In this document: one piece after another, positions 1 through 12,899 of the stretch
Numbering within the stretch: position 1 is the first letter of the stretch
Layout: the number at the start of each line of letters is the position of its first letter
Source: Pelobates cultripes
Taxonomy: Eukaryota > Chordata > Amphibia > Anura > Pelobatidae
DNA: 64,000 nt
NCBI GenBank assembly: GCA_933207985.1
Contig: OW240915.1
Span: 276,050,477 to 276,114,476, forward strand
Direction of reading: 5' to 3'
Translations under genes and position numbers: made by a program
Notes under the pieces: model-generated
What the model was told of the DNA's origin: nothing
Seen by the model: only the letters and a program-made list of their open reading frames with translations
The model's database searches: none

Positions 1-1314
1 GTCTTAAAATGTTCAAAGCCCTAGCTTAGTAAAATACATATGAAATAAAAACTATGGGTCTAAAATGCTTAGTCTATAACATTCCAAAGCAACCAGATTG
101 GTGGTGTCAGCAGATAATATTTGGCTGAAGGTATTCTTATGACAGTTTTGTGGTATATAGAATATCTCAATAAAAGTTTAGCACTACAGGATGTCTTCAG
201 AGTCCAGAAAAATTAAACACAGATTTTACAAGTTCTACTACTTCTTCTGAACAATACTTGTACAGTGGGTACAGCTAAAAATTGATTGAACAAAGTTTCT
301 GTTTCAATAAGTTGAGTTATATGTGAAATATCTCTTAAAAATAAAATATTGATTGAAACTGTTCTATACTCCTGAATTGCAGGGTTTTAATTACCCTTGG
401 GATTATCCTGCGTTTGTAGGAAATAGAAGGGATTATTTTTCCCAATCAAATTCTATTTAATTAAGAACAATATCATTATGTTGGATTACCCAGGAGGAAG
501 ATCCATTGACTTATATGCACAAAGTAAATTTTATTAAATTTATTAAGTCTATGATTTTGTGAAGAATCAAGACTACCTAATCAGATATAAATGGGGCTTT
601 GAAAAACTAATTTCAGGTTATTTCATGACTCATAAACATGTGACATCACAAGTATAACATCTTTAGAGATCCACACTAGTCTAGGTATGAGAAACCCTTG
701 TGACACGTAGAAGAGATCACATGTACTAGATTCTAAATGCTAATGTGCTTCATATCAAAGTAAAACAATGAAAAGTGTGAAATGAGGGGCCATACATTTA
801 AAAAAAAAAAGATCATATATCATGTACTTACAGCGAGTCAAGATGAAAAAACTTAACTCCATATTAGTCACACAAGTTAAAGTAAGAGTTGAAACAAAAC
901 ACAGAAACCAGATCACAAGCAGTTAATGCAATGTGAAAATCATAATGAAGAGGTCAAAAAAATAAAAGGTCAAACACAAGATACTAAACGTCCAAAGTTC
1001 TGAAAAACCGCACAAGCCAAAAGAGGTGGATCCTTTAAAGGTGGTAATTTATATGAGGGTAAGTCAGCTAAAATACTTCAAATACCTTATTTAAAATTAA
1101 AATTATTTAAAAAAACTAATATATAATAAATATATAATAGATAGACAGATAGATGAATAGAATTTAAAAATATAGCAGTTAAGTTATGCAGAATGTCTAA
1201 ATGTCTCCACAAGCCTTAGATGTTGATTGTTGTCCCTACAATACACTTTGCTAACATGTATCATTTATATTACATGATATTTTAAACTTAAGGTTAATGT
1301 TTGTGTAAAGATAG
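1..1314. other. AT-rich unique DNA, no gene seen
   Basis: No long reading frame, RNA gene or recognisable repeat was found. There are short A/T runs only, for example around 800 and 1090-1150. Confidence 0.6.
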
Positions 1315-1560
1315 TGAATGGGACAGTGTAGTCTTTAGTATAGAGTAGGGGTTAATGTTTAGTGGTAATCATTGGCTGAGAGTGTCAGCTGATTACTCTC
1401 AGCCAATCAGCTATGCCCTGTGGGACAGCTATGCCACTCAGACAAAGTGCGTCCTGCTCTCTGGTTGAGATTATAACCATACTATAATTATTTGACTCCT
1501 TATCAGGACACTCCTGGCACCATAATTATTACAGCATGCTGTAGTGGGCATTTTGCTTGA
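1315..1560. repeat. MITE-like fragment with internal hairpin
   Basis: The segment contains a perfect 13-bp inverted repeat (1371-1383 against 1395-1407, attggctgagagt and its complement) around an 11-base loop. The surrounding text, with phrases such as gggacagtgtag and caggacactcctggcacc, resembles the ends of the TTAA-flanked MITEs found elsewhere in this window. No clean TTAA boundaries remain, so the limits are approximate. It is probably a decayed non-autonomous DNA transposon. Confidence 0.4.
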
Positions 1561-2310
1561 TGTGTTCTTTCTAAGGTAAGGGCCTAATTGTAATGATAAC
1601 ACTTGGATATATATGAGATTAGCAGGAGTTCCTGGTGGCTGCTATTTCAGTTGACTTCATTAAAATGGTGGCAGGTACAACGTTGTACCTTGACTTGGAT
1701 GGTATATAGCAGAAGAAGATGACACTGGGATTTACTTCTGGCAGCAAAAAACAATTAGCTTTGACTACAGTGGGTTGAGGCATAACGAAAATGATTAGTA
1801 AGAGATTGGAATATTGTAGCCTGGCCTAAAGAATCTCAATGTTTGCTCCAACATCAATCCATGAGTCTATCCTGATTCATCTGAACAGTTTTGCTGGAAA
1901 TGTTGATGGTGATGTGGGAAATATTTTCATGGCAGACATTGAGCCTAATAATATCAATTTAAATATCACTGCCTACCTGAGTAGGTAGTATTTGCTTATA
2001 ATGTGCATTCTTATGGTTACAGTCTTCCCATCTAATGGCTAATATCAGTTGGATAATGCAGTATGTTACAAAGTACACTTCATTTAATGTTGGTCCAATA
2101 ACAAGTCAATGTGATCAGTGTACTCTAATGGTATAATAGTCATCAGATCTCAGTCCATAGTGGAATGGGAAAATTCGCATCATAAATGTACAGATGCGTG
2201 TGGAATCCATACCATGATAAATTCAGAAGGAGAAAAAGTGTACCTCATAAAGAGGCATTTATTGAAGATATAAATGTTGTTTTTCCTAATACCCGATTAC
2301 CGTCAAATTC
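1561..2310. other. Unique DNA, no gene seen
   Basis: Nothing recognisable apart from ordinary AT-rich sequence. Confidence 0.5.
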
Positions 2311-2898
2311 TTAAAGTGACTCTGTCACCTCAAACTTACCATTTTCCTACTGTTTCCTCTTTCAGAACCTGTTTTTCTTTTCATTATTTTAGATTTATTT
2401 TTCTCTTCAAAACTTAAGTCAAAGTAGGATCTACTATGTGTTGTGAATTTTTCCTATGCATGACAATTGGCAGGCTCTACTTCCTTTGTCAATCTCACAA
2501 AGAGCAAAGCTTGCCTTAAAGGGACCCTAGAGGCACCCAGACCACAGACCACTGAGCAGGTAATTATCCCCCGACAGCCTCTTGAAGGACTTCCAGGCTG
2601 TTAGGTGACTTTGGGTCACCCATAGGTTTTCCTATGCATGTGCATTAGGTCGCTATCGCTGGCCAACATCAGTTTTCAACCCCTTCTGCGCCACAGGGGA
2701 AGGGGTTGCTTGACAAAGGGGGAAGCTGTAGTGCCAGAAAATGAGTTTGCCACAATTGCTAAGAGTAGGAAATATGCATAAGACAAAGTAGTCCCTACTT
2801 CGTCTTATGTTTTAGAGAGAAATAGATCAGAAATGAAGAAAAACAAAACAGATTATGAAAGAGGAAACAATAGAAGAAAGGTAAGTTTGACACTTTAA
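2311..2898. mobile_element. TTAA-flanked MITE with ~110-bp inverted repeats
   Basis: The element starts at TTAAAGTGACTC (2311) and ends with the complementary CACTTTAA (2891-2898). The arms, about 2311-2428 and 2794-2898, are imperfect inverted repeats; the match is clearest where gtttcctctttca on the left faces tgaaagaggaaac on the right. The right arm lacks about 11 bases near its tip. A small nested hairpin lies at 2777-2809. TTAA termini are typical of piggyBac-type target choice, so this is likely a non-autonomous piggyBac-like element. It encodes nothing. Confidence 0.65.
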
Positions 2899-5800
2899 AT
2901 GGAAAATTACTAAACTGTAATATTTCCATGGAACTAGACCATGGTAACAAAAGGTACCAACATTTATTATACATGTAATGTGAACCCCTCTTTGCCCATT
3001 CAGTCTACACTTGTCACTAAAGATAGGTGGTCATCATGCATATCTACTGAGACAAAGTTGTCAAAACAGTCTTAAATCAGTTTGATTACAATCTCTATTT
3101 TGCAATGATTTTTGAATTGGTTATGATTTTTCCAAAAGGAATAAAAGCATACAGTCACACAGCAAATAATGTCTTCATCATAAATACAGTAGGTTATCAT
3201 TTACCTGCCTGCTTTAAATTGTTCAGGGACAGGGGAACTTTATCTGTATCATCAGAATTTCTGCTGATATGCACATTTGTGCACACTATTGCAGCACTGC
3301 TTGCAGGAGTATCAAAGATTTATTTATATACCGTGAACAATTATAAAGAACTGCAAAATATTCATATGACTTTTCAAATTGCTGATTTATTTTTCTACAG
3401 TCAGAATACATTCCCTGAGAGTGTGGGATTTTCTTCTGTATTATGTGCTTTTTTCAGCTATTTTTTCTCAGTGTAAATTTCAGGAAATGTATGAAATCAC
3501 ATTTAATTGAAGAAATAAATAAATATATATATATATAAACTTACAGCAATCAAGGCTTAAGAACGTTGCCTTAGAGAGATCCCTAGAGCCATTTATTTTT
3601 TTTGTGCAAAGCCAGTTTATGAGGCTGTTTTTTAATTTATTGTTTTTTTAAGATAGTTTTATAATTATCCCTATATCATTTTTGCAAAAGTCATATAGTC
3701 AAATATTGAGCATATTTAGGAAATAAAATAAAGCACCTTTTCTACAGAATTATAGATGATTTACACAGATAGGGTTTTTCACTTAAGTGAGAATTCAAAC
3801 AGGGTTATTCACTAAACACTGGAATTTTGTGAAACATTTTCACTGTAGCAGTTATAACGCCACCAAAACGTTTAAAATAAAATTGTCTGGGTCCTGTAAA
3901 AGACCATTGCTTATAACAAGATAGAGGCAATTACAATTAAAAAAAAATGTGGGATCACCATTTGAAACTATCAACCAATGGAGACACAATAAATGTCCTC
4001 ATTCTTGGCATAAATTGCACCCCTTCCTCAACGCCATGTGCTGTGCCATAAATTTGCGCAATGTATGAATAAAATATCAGTATCTATTAAATTGATCTCA
4101 CAGAGAATGAGTATAATTAAAATTAGGAACAACTATTAAATGTCCCAAAATGTTCCTGTCACACAGGGTCAAATTTAAGAGAATGTAGTACAGTAGCTCA
4201 GTTTTGCTAATTGGACTTTGATCACACATAGGTTGCTGAATACTCTAGCAGCCAAATGACAGAGCAGAATATAACTTGTAAATTAAATATATTTTGAAAT
4301 AAGGGAAGTGAGTAGGGAGGCTGTGTGAATCGCAATCATGGGAGGTGCAGTTAAAACTGCATAAACCAGGAGTGTTTGCAAAGGTCAAAAACATCTGGGA
4401 CTAGAAAACAAAAATAATCTGGAGACTTCTTCTTAAGGCCCTGCCCCTGGATTGTTGTGAGGGAGTGATGACATAAATACACACCATGCACATTGTATAT
4501 ACAAGTTCAGAGCTGCACAAAACTGAAAGCACTGTGGAGCTCCATGGTAAAGTACAGAATTCATTTGTTTTAATATCGTTATATATTCCCCCTACTGTTA
4601 GTGGTATAGGTGCAGGAACCGCAGGAGATATGCTGCAGGGCCTCTCTCTGTATTCTACTTGTGTGTGAGGTCTATTCCAGAAAGATATGCAATGTCACGT
4701 CCTTCTGCCAACTGCATGATCACACATCTGATGTGCAGCATGGTGAACGTGGTGACTGGCAGGCACATTGCCTGTCACTGCCGCTATCCTATATCACTAA
4801 TGGTGGGTGTTATTTACAGCGTTTGTCCCTCTAGTCGAAACCATTTTACTATGCAAAAGTTGTTTTGAGGCCTAGCAACCCTTATCTAATCTTCCAGAGA
4901 AGTGAGAGTTCCTTGCCCCTTCACACCAGTAAATGCTATTTCAGTGTTTACTGTGGTGAACAGAGCAGTGGAGGTAAGTAAAAATGGATTTACATCTGTG
5001 TTGTGTCAAGATATTGGGAATGTAAAAGAAAACTTTTGTATGTGCACGTGGCATTTACTCCAGCGGTGGCATATCCCTACAGCACTGTATGTTAAAATGT
5101 ATTTACCTGGTATGTAAATAAAAGTAAAAAAACAAAACCAAAAAAATTGCATAATTTATAGCCAACTTTAAAAAATAAGAAAATCCTGTTCTACATTTTC
5201 TTCCCCTTATCCGATTCCCTGTAACACTTTCAATAACCCTTCAGCAATTAGAATAGGTACAATTTTGTAGGATGTATTCAGTGTTGAAAGTATACTATTG
5301 GAAGATCTACATTGACTTTCCACATTTGTGTTCACTCTTCGGGCAGTGAGTAGTGTTTACCATATAAGTTCTTACATCACAGATGCTCATGTGGATCGAT
5401 ATCTGATTACTGGCCACCCATCACAATAACACGATCAAAGACATGAGCATCCTGCTCAATTTGCTTCTGAAAAACATGGTACACAATTCACATTTTAATT
5501 ATGTCAACACTTCTTTATTTTGCAAAATGATACCTTGCAAGTAGTCAATTCTGACAATGGGAACACACAAAATTAACTTCAATTAACTTCAGTATGCACA
5601 ACTTGCAAAACATTGTGCACTTTAATCCATAAAGATAGTGAGAGAGTCATAAAGTCATAAAAGAGTATCAACATTGTCAATCTCTAAGGTTAATGAGTTA
5701 GAGTAGGTCCCAGGAATATTCTTCCAAACAACTCTCCCTACAGTCAGGCAGAAAATACATTGAAAATAAACAAAAAAGGTTAAAAATAATATATGATGCA

Positions 5801-7339
5801 AATATACATAAAAAAATATATAATAATTTAAATCCTTTATTGCTATTGTAAACACACTTGGTCAAAGAATATAAATCTGATAGTAGTTCATGTAGATTTA
5901 TGTGTATTTAACAAAGGATCTAATTTAGGCTGAGACAACATATAAACAGTAGTCACCACAGTGAGAGAATATAGTATATTAATTAGAGTTGTATATGTGT
6001 AATCATATAAAGTTCAAATGTGAACGTTTGAACAAGTCTAGTAGACACTCACAAATATTCCAACATCATTTTAGGCAACTAAGACATGGAAATCATTAAT
6101 GCAGGGAATATAAGGTAACTATTTCACGGAACATCTTCCTAACACATTTCATAACCAGAGTCACTTCATTGGAGAAATCATCTGCTACAAAAGTCTGCCT
6201 GGATAAATATACGGGAGGCAGATCTGAGCAACCTGCAAGAACACTACTTATAATTAGGCTTCACTGACCTACAAGCTAAGGGAGAGGGAGGATTGTCTTT
6301 CCTTCTTGACAGATAGTATCTGCACCTGGAAGTGTAAGAAGGATACTCAGACCATGTCCTTGTAAGCTTTGAAAATAAGATCACATGTGAGTCTCACAAA
6401 TTCTAAATTTAGGTTGAATGGCTGTGTATTGTAGCACCATTATTTTATTCTTTTTTTAGAGTACAGAGCATTATGAGTTTAATTTTAATCAAATGTTACG
6501 TACCTTTTTATATGACATCACATTTGAGGAATTAAAAAGTTATTATTTTGGTCTTCTCTAAATATATTGAAGCTTTTATTTCTTCGCTATTTTTCCTTTT
6601 TGTTTTGTTCATTCTGTAATTTTTTCTTGTTTCAGCAGAACCAATGGACATCATTAGGCAACTCAGTTTGATGCGTATCATCTTTCTCTGCTCTACTAGA
6701 TTAAACCATGTATCAGAATAACAGCTGATGTAAAAATAAAACATTGTTATCTTTTGAAGAAGGAAATGAACACAGGCAATACTTTGGTTGGACATGTTTT
6801 AAAAAGCAATGTCTATTTCAAGTGTTTTTAAAAAACAATCTGTACAATGTATTCATATAAAGCCAAATGGAACCACATGGATTATACAATTGATTAATTT
6901 TGATTCTCACCACCAAGTTCCAATAAATTTGCTTATCATCTTATATTAACACAGCCCAGCGTTAAATCGAAACCAGAAGGGAACAAGTTGATATTGACCA
7001 CCAAGCTGAAGAATATTAAATGTACAAACATATTGATGATGATCTATGAAGTCAAGAGAATCCTATCCTGACTTTACAAAATTATCATAAGAAATAAATT
7101 ATTGTGATCCCGTGCCAGCTTTTATTTGATAACGGTTTCTGAACTTCAGCCAGGATTCTGTGTCTGTTTTTAAGCCAGAAATATCTGAACAATTTTTTTG
7201 CCAGTTATATCACCAAAGTTATAAAATACATATCAACTTTTGCATTGTTATTATTATAGAATAAATGTAATAAAAAAAAAAAAAAAATGAAACAAAATGG
7301 CGATTTTACAAGCATTGCATTCACATCACAGGTTGAAGG
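2899..7339. other. AT-rich unique DNA, no gene recognised
   Basis: One open frame of 123 codons lies at 3105-3476 (+). It has no domain, signal or splice context that I recognise, and is most easily read as chance. A short (AT)n run lies at 3523-3538. A possible retrocopy-like A-rich tail near 5115-5150 is listed separately. The remainder shows no feature. Confidence 0.5.
5040..5150 (+). other. Possible 3' end of a retroposed transcript
   Basis: An AATAAA hexamer near 5117 is followed within about a dozen bases by a long A-rich tract with interspersed C (5128-5150). That is what a retroposed copy with an aged poly(A) tail looks like. No open frame upstream (4440-5117) matched a known protein, and no target duplication was identified. 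An alternative is simply an A-rich stretch. Confidence 0.2.
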
Positions 7340-7665
7340 TTATCAACTTGACATCCACTAACCTCTCAGTAAAGTAATACTTCCTGATATTATTTTTAAA
7401 CCTTTGTCCCTCTAATTTAAGACTATGTCCTCTTGTTGTGGTAGTTTTTCTTCTTTTAAATATAGTCTCCTCCTTTACTGTGTTGATTCCCTTTATATAT
7501 TTAAATGTTTCTATCATATCCCCCCTGTCTCGTCTTTCCTCCAAGCTATACATGTTAAGATCCTTTAACCTTTCCTGGTAAGTTTTATCCCGCAATCCAT
7601 GAACCAGTTTAGTAGCCCTTCTCTGAACCCTCTCTAAGGTATCAATATCCTTCTGAAGATCTTGG
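7340..7665 (-). pseudogene. CR1-type LINE ORF2 C-terminal fragment
   Basis: The minus strand encodes the last part of a CR1-like reverse transcriptase polyprotein, beyond the RT core. It reads LQKDIDTLERVQRRATKLVH, continues through a RDMIETFKYIKGIN-type segment, and ends near YYFTERLVD. The same text is read at 10685-11260 and 47467-47811, so the assignment rests on three local copies. The frame is open across about 110 residues. Both ends are cut: the RT core is missing upstream, and the usual 3' end with its short ATTCTATGTTT repeat is missing downstream. It is a short dead copy. Confidence 0.85.
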
Positions 7666-7676
7666 GCAGGTGGCAC

Positions 7677-9736
7677 TATTAAAAACTCCCACCATTATGA
7701 AACCATTTTACATATGTATTGTTTAATTTGCTCATGTGCAAAACTATAAATTTTGACAATTTTTGAGTTATTGTTATCAGTGGTTTGTGTCCTTTTATAA
7801 GTTGATTTTAAAAATTCTGCTAAATGTTGTTATTGGCTCATTATCAGCCATTAAACTATAGATAATTATCAATCAATATAGCAAGTGGATAGATTAAGCA
7901 CTGCTGTGAAAACAACGTAGTGAGTCACTAGTTTGAAGAGCAGGAATTATCTCTACATAAGTTGAACTGTTCTACATTGTCTTGGAAAAATGTTTTTGGA
8001 AACCACCTGTTTGATGAAGGTAGGGATAATGCAGCATGTGTTTGCCAGTGGTGACCAACACAACATATTTTTGAAGAGAATATAAAACTTTTAAGAAGTA
8101 TCAACACCAACAAAGAAACAAACACTTATGTCACTGTACAGAGTAACTCAAGATTTAGTCAAAAGGAGAAGCAAATTACAGATTTTGGTATTTGGTAAAT
8201 TGGAGGTATTTTTACGTCTCTCTTTTGATATAAATGTTGCGAGTAATTCGCTATTCACCGGAGCTTGCCAATCAATGAGCACATCCCTGTAAAGAAACAG
8301 AAGTGGTATTTTGAAATTGAAATATGCCTCCTTATCGGGCTGTCAGGGGCAGTGTTTATCTAGCTCTTTGTTTGTGGCAATTATTGTATTGTTGTAATAG
8401 TATAAGAATATTCAGTGTACAAAAGAAAAGTTTTCAAAACAGATAGTTGTCACAAGCAATAACATATGATCCTTTCAAGATGAGAAATCACTATAAGCCT
8501 TTCTCACAAATTTAACACAGACATTCACAATACAGTGAATAACGTTCTACTCAAAATGAAATGTGAATTCCCTAAATTGGAAAACATGTCAGACTGTTTA
8601 AATTGCTACCGTCAATGCGATGCATAGAGAGGGGTTAAAGAGAGCATACTGGAGATTTTACAAGTTAACAGTTATAATTCTCTACAAAAGAGAGCAAAAT
8701 TCATATACTTTGAAAAATCCTTCAGTTACAAAGTGTTAAAAAGAAAGCCTACAGCTATTATGAATCCAAATACAAGCTGATAATTTTAAAATAGCAATAA
8801 AATATATATTTAATTAGGCATTATATTTACTTATTTTTAAGCATAAAATCTCATATTTTTTCAGCATTATCATGCCTTTTTATTTTTTTTATGAACATGC
8901 ATCTTTTAGTTCCGCTTAATCAATGTAAAGAATGATGCTCACATAATCCAGGCAATTCACTTAAACTGCATTCATTTCAAATAATATTGAATGTGAAATT
9001 GACAAACTGGTAAAATGTTGGAAAATGGATCAATGCAATTAATCAACACACAATTTGTTAATTTTCCCTCATCGCAGGTTTTACAATCAGTCATAGCTCA
9101 TTAATGCACCCTCATTTCAATAGTTTGAATGAATTTCGTTAGTACAGCCACTCAATACGCATTTATTCAGTGGATCCAATAAAGTAACAAAGCCATAATC
9201 TGCTGTTGTAGATACTAAATCTTGAACTGAAGGTGTAAGATATTGGAATCATTTGCGAATAGTAAAACAGATGTCAATAACAGTGTAAAGACCATTTCTG
9301 GCAATGTCCCAATACAGTTCTCCTATGGGATTTTTAGACCAATTTGTGTTCACTGCATTTACAATAGACATTATTTAAATAGTAAACTCTCCTTGGGAGT
9401 AAATATATTACTGACAATTAGATATTTAAATAGGAATTGTCACTATTATTATCATTTATATCATGATGATCGTAATTACTATTATTTTAATACTGTTACA
9501 AAGACAACGTTTAGGCATGTAGCACCATCTTTTGAGGCAGTTCTTTTTTTTATTGATTTTTTTATTGATTTGTTCTGCTCTTATTTGTTCCCATGTGAGA
9601 AATTAATTTATAGAAATTTTATAGAAATTTTAGTTAGGTAAGGTTTATTCTAGAGAACTGACATGGAAATTGCATATTTTAAGCCAAAATTATCCTTTTG
9701 AAAAAAAATATCCCACCTCAAATATTTTATAAATTA
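7677..9736. other. AT-rich unique DNA, no gene seen
   Basis: A 132-codon open frame at 9243-9641 (+) consists largely of low-complexity Tyr/Phe/Asn residues and is judged to be chance. No other feature was found. Confidence 0.5.
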
Positions 9737-9860
9737 TTATTGTTATTGTTACTGACATTTATAAAGCACTAATATATGGCATACCATTGCGCACAATGAG
9801 GGAAAAAGGCAGTACAATATATACAGTCTAAAACAAAATGTAAAGATGGACTTGCCCATG
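9737..9860 (-). repeat. (ATT)n-tailed SINE/LINE 3'-end repeat, short copy
   Basis: An attattattgttattgtta run is followed by a tttataaagcactaatat-type segment. This is the same order of blocks as in the longer copies at 28613 and 45738. Read on the minus strand, it ends in TTATAAA followed by a TAA-rich tail, a structure common to L2-related LINEs and their SINEs. It is diverged and short. Confidence 0.4.
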
Positions 9861-10299
9861 AGCTGAGAGTTAGCAATTGGATCTCTTTTATACAAAATAC
9901 TTTGCTACATGGCCTGTGAGCTTACAAATGAAATGTCCTGTAGGATTTTTATAACACAGAAGTAAAATCCACCAAATAACTGTATATGTTCTATTCAGCT
10001 CTACTAATTCCCTACTAAATTTCTGAAATTGCAAAATTTAGGGAAACATTTCAAAATTTCCCACAGAATTGATTTTTTTTATTTTTGTTTACTCTTTATT
10101 GAAAATATTTATTTTATAACAAAATAACATTAAATGACATACATTTAAAATTCACTTTATGCATACCATACATTGAAAAATTTACATTAATGACATACTA
10201 TTGGTTGGTGTAGCAAGAGAATAAAATGTTGATTAAAGAAAAATGCTGTTAGGGTCAGCGTTTTTTGTAAGCACAATTTCTAAGTAGTTTATTTTTAGG

Positions 10300-10657
10300 T
10301 GATATATTTGTTATCCAGCCTACCCCCATCTTAATTCATAATTGCAAAACTCATTGGGTATATGTTATATTATTAGTTTCCAGTTTCTAGCCAGGAGGAT
10401 TTTTGCTGCCATTATATTATGTATTGTTGTGTACTGTTATTTCCTTGTCAAGTTTGGCCAAAATAGTTGCAATAAAAATGATTGGAGAGATTTCTGTAAC
10501 TCAATCCCATCGAACTTAATTAAAAATTCAAAAACCCATTCCCATAATTTTTAAATATTTGGACAACTCCACCATACTCGATGTAGTTACCAGTTAATAT
10601 ATTGCATTTCCAACATATGTTTGATGTTTTACTATCTATTTTGGCCATTCCTGTGGG
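10300..10657 (-). pseudogene. L1-A ORF2: C-terminal end
   Basis: Minus-strand translation gives PTGMAKIDSKTSNICWKCN followed by a GNYIEYGGVVQIF segment. This corresponds to the Cys-containing C-terminal motif of L1 ORF2, which normally reads CW.C and then a W-rich H..WW.C block; here the WWSC part has decayed. It ends with an AAKILLARNWK-like stretch that is typical just before the ORF2 stop. The 3' untranslated region lies between about 10072 and 10300. Confidence 0.7.
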
Positions 10658-10662
10658 GACTA

Positions 10663-11257
10663 AAAAAGCAGTAGAAAGAGGAAAGTGCTAATGCCATTGT
10701 ACAGAACACTGGTGAGACCTCACTTGGAGTATTGTAAGCAGTACTGGAGACCTTATCTTCAGAAGGATATTGATACCTTAGAGAGAGTTCAGAGAAGGTC
10801 TACTAAACTGGTTCATGGATTGCAGGATAAAACTTACCAGGAAAGGTTAAAGGATTTTAACATGTATAGCTTGGAGGAAAGACGAGACAGGGGTATATGA
10901 TAGAAACATTTAAAAACATAAAGGGAATCAACACAGTAAAGGAGGAGACTATATTTAAAAGAAGAAAAACTAACACAACAAGAGGACATAGTCTTAAATT
11001 AGAGGGACAAAGGTTTAAAAATAATATCAGGAAGTATTACTTTACTGAGAGGGTAGTGGATGCATGGGATTGCCTTCCAGCTGAAGTGGTAGAGGTTAAC
11101 ACAGTAAAGGAGTTTACGCATGCGTGGGATAGGCATAAGCCTATCCTAACTATAAGAAAAGGCCAGGGACTAATGAAAGTATTTAGAAAATTTGGCAGAC
11201 TAGATGGGCCAAATGGTTCTTATCTGCCATCACATTCTATGTTTCTATGTTTTCTAT
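10663..11257 (+). mobile_element. 5'-truncated CR1 LINE inserted in L1-A
   Basis: The plus strand encodes the C-terminal end of a CR1-type polyprotein: LVRPHLEYC, then LQKDIDTLERVQRRSTKLVH, EERRDRG (with a one-base frameshift near 10895), MIETFKNIKGIN, and finally LPAEVVEVNTVKEFTHAWDR. It ends with the usual short repeat (cattctatgtttctatgttt). The truncated start matches the sequence at about 47412 in the longer local copy. The five bases gacta occur on both sides (10658-10662 and 11258-11262), and joining the flanks restores the L1-A reading frame. This is a dead, 5'-truncated insertion, as is usual for CR1. Confidence 0.9.
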
Positions 11258-11262
11258 GACTA

Positions 11263-12130
11263 GGTACCATCTATTTGCTACTTTGTAATAATTTTCAAAT
11301 AATACAAGATTATGTATATTTTTACTAACTTTATTTTGTGCATTGTACCAGTCTTCTAAATTTATTGAAATACTTAGGTCTTCTTCCCATTTTTTGGTAA
11401 CGGTTGGCTTTTCTGTTATTACTGACATTAATATTAGCTTATTACAGTTAGAAACTGTTTTGGTCTTTTCTATTTGTCCAATAATCTTTTGCATCTGCTC
11501 CTTTAATTCAGTGTTTCCCTTGTACATATGACTCATAATATATGATTTTATTCTCAAATAAGTAAAAAGATGAGTTAGTCAATGCTAATTCTTCTAATAA
11601 TGAGGGAAAGGATTTAATTTTATCTTTCCTCATAATATCTGATAATCTGTTGATGTTTCTTTTCTTCCATCTGGAAACTGATATATCATCTATTAAGTTT
11701 TTAAGAACTTCCACTTCTAAAAAGTCAAAAATATAATTGTTTAGTCAATATTGAAAAAATATCTAGCAATATTTTGTTGTCTTTTAATTCCTTCACTTAC
11801 GTTGTCTCTTCTTTCCATATAGCTCTAATTATGTACCCTTTTCCCATACTACTCCATCCCTCTTTTTCCCATCTTTCATTTGTTGATAATTGCAGATGAT
11901 AAAAAGCGTTGGCTTGATAGTGTTTTTTAATGTCGGGAAAATTTACTCCTCAATTGTTTATTTTATTTCTTAAGCTTCCCAACCCTAATCGTGGCTGTTT
12001 ACCTCTCCATACAAAATTTTGAAAGCTGGCCTGGATCATATCCAGCCAGGTGCCTGGAATATTTAATGGGAGCATTCTGAAAAGAAATGTACATTGAGAG
12101 AGGATAGATGCTCTCACAAAGTTAATTTTT
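11263..12130 (-). pseudogene. L1-A ORF2: C-terminal region, upstream part
   Basis: The minus strand reads RMGVKINFVRASILSQCTFL, then FRMLPLNIPGTW and FVWRGKQPRLGLGSL, which are conserved features of the region after the L1 RT. It continues through a W-rich segment to NRWYLV at 11263-11280. It stops there because of the CR1 insertion; the following residues PTGMAKID and CWKCN lie on the other side at 10657 and below. The frame is broken into at least three pieces. Confidence 0.8.
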
Positions 12131-12899
12131 ACCCCCATTGTTTTTTTTTTTTTTTTGCGATTTACTCTTTCGTTTTATTTTTCCAAATAATAAAGGATAC
12201 AGAAATAAAAAAGGGGAAGGGTGCATCCAAACGAGATAATTTGTCTCTATAGATATCTTCAATATTGTAACATATAGTTCATCACTTTATATAGTCAAAA
12301 TTCCCAAAACGTAACCTATCTTATATAGCTTGTGTGTCTTAAAATATATAAAGTAAATTACAATGGTAATTGATACACACATTCAAAAATACTTCTTTAA
12401 CTAACCCTTATATTGCCTCCTTTGCTTTAACCAGTGATAAAAGCAGTTGTCACTCCAAAGGGTATCACTGTACCAATCATGCCTAGTAACGAGGGAGACA
12501 TATTTCCTAGTTTGGTTACCCATGGATTCTAAATATCTTGAACTACTAAAAGCTATACCATTATTCAAAATAATGATCTTGTACTTTATCTAAACCTCGT
12601 TAAGAATGAAAAAAAACAAAGGAGGGGAGAAGAGGAGAAGGAGAGAAAAGGGAAGGGAAATAACCTCTTAACTAGGTAAAGGGAAAGAAGCAACTTACTC
12701 ACATACTCACGTGAGAATAGTATCTAAGTAGTAGTTTGCTAACTTGTCCCCCATTCTAGCTTACAATAGCTTGGGATAATTTATGATATCATTTGTATTG
12801 CTTAACTGATTAGATGAGACCCTCTATGGGTTTGATTATAATCATAAAATGTATTCCATATAGAGGCCTCTATATTTATCTATATGTACAGAGATTTAA

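Noticed and set aside
3105..3476. 123-codon open frame on the plus strand
   Set aside because: No recognisable domain, no splice or promoter context, and composition expected for AT-rich DNA.
9243..9641. 132-codon open frame on the plus strand
   Set aside because: Rich in Tyr, Phe and Asn from AT-rich simple sequence; no domain seen.
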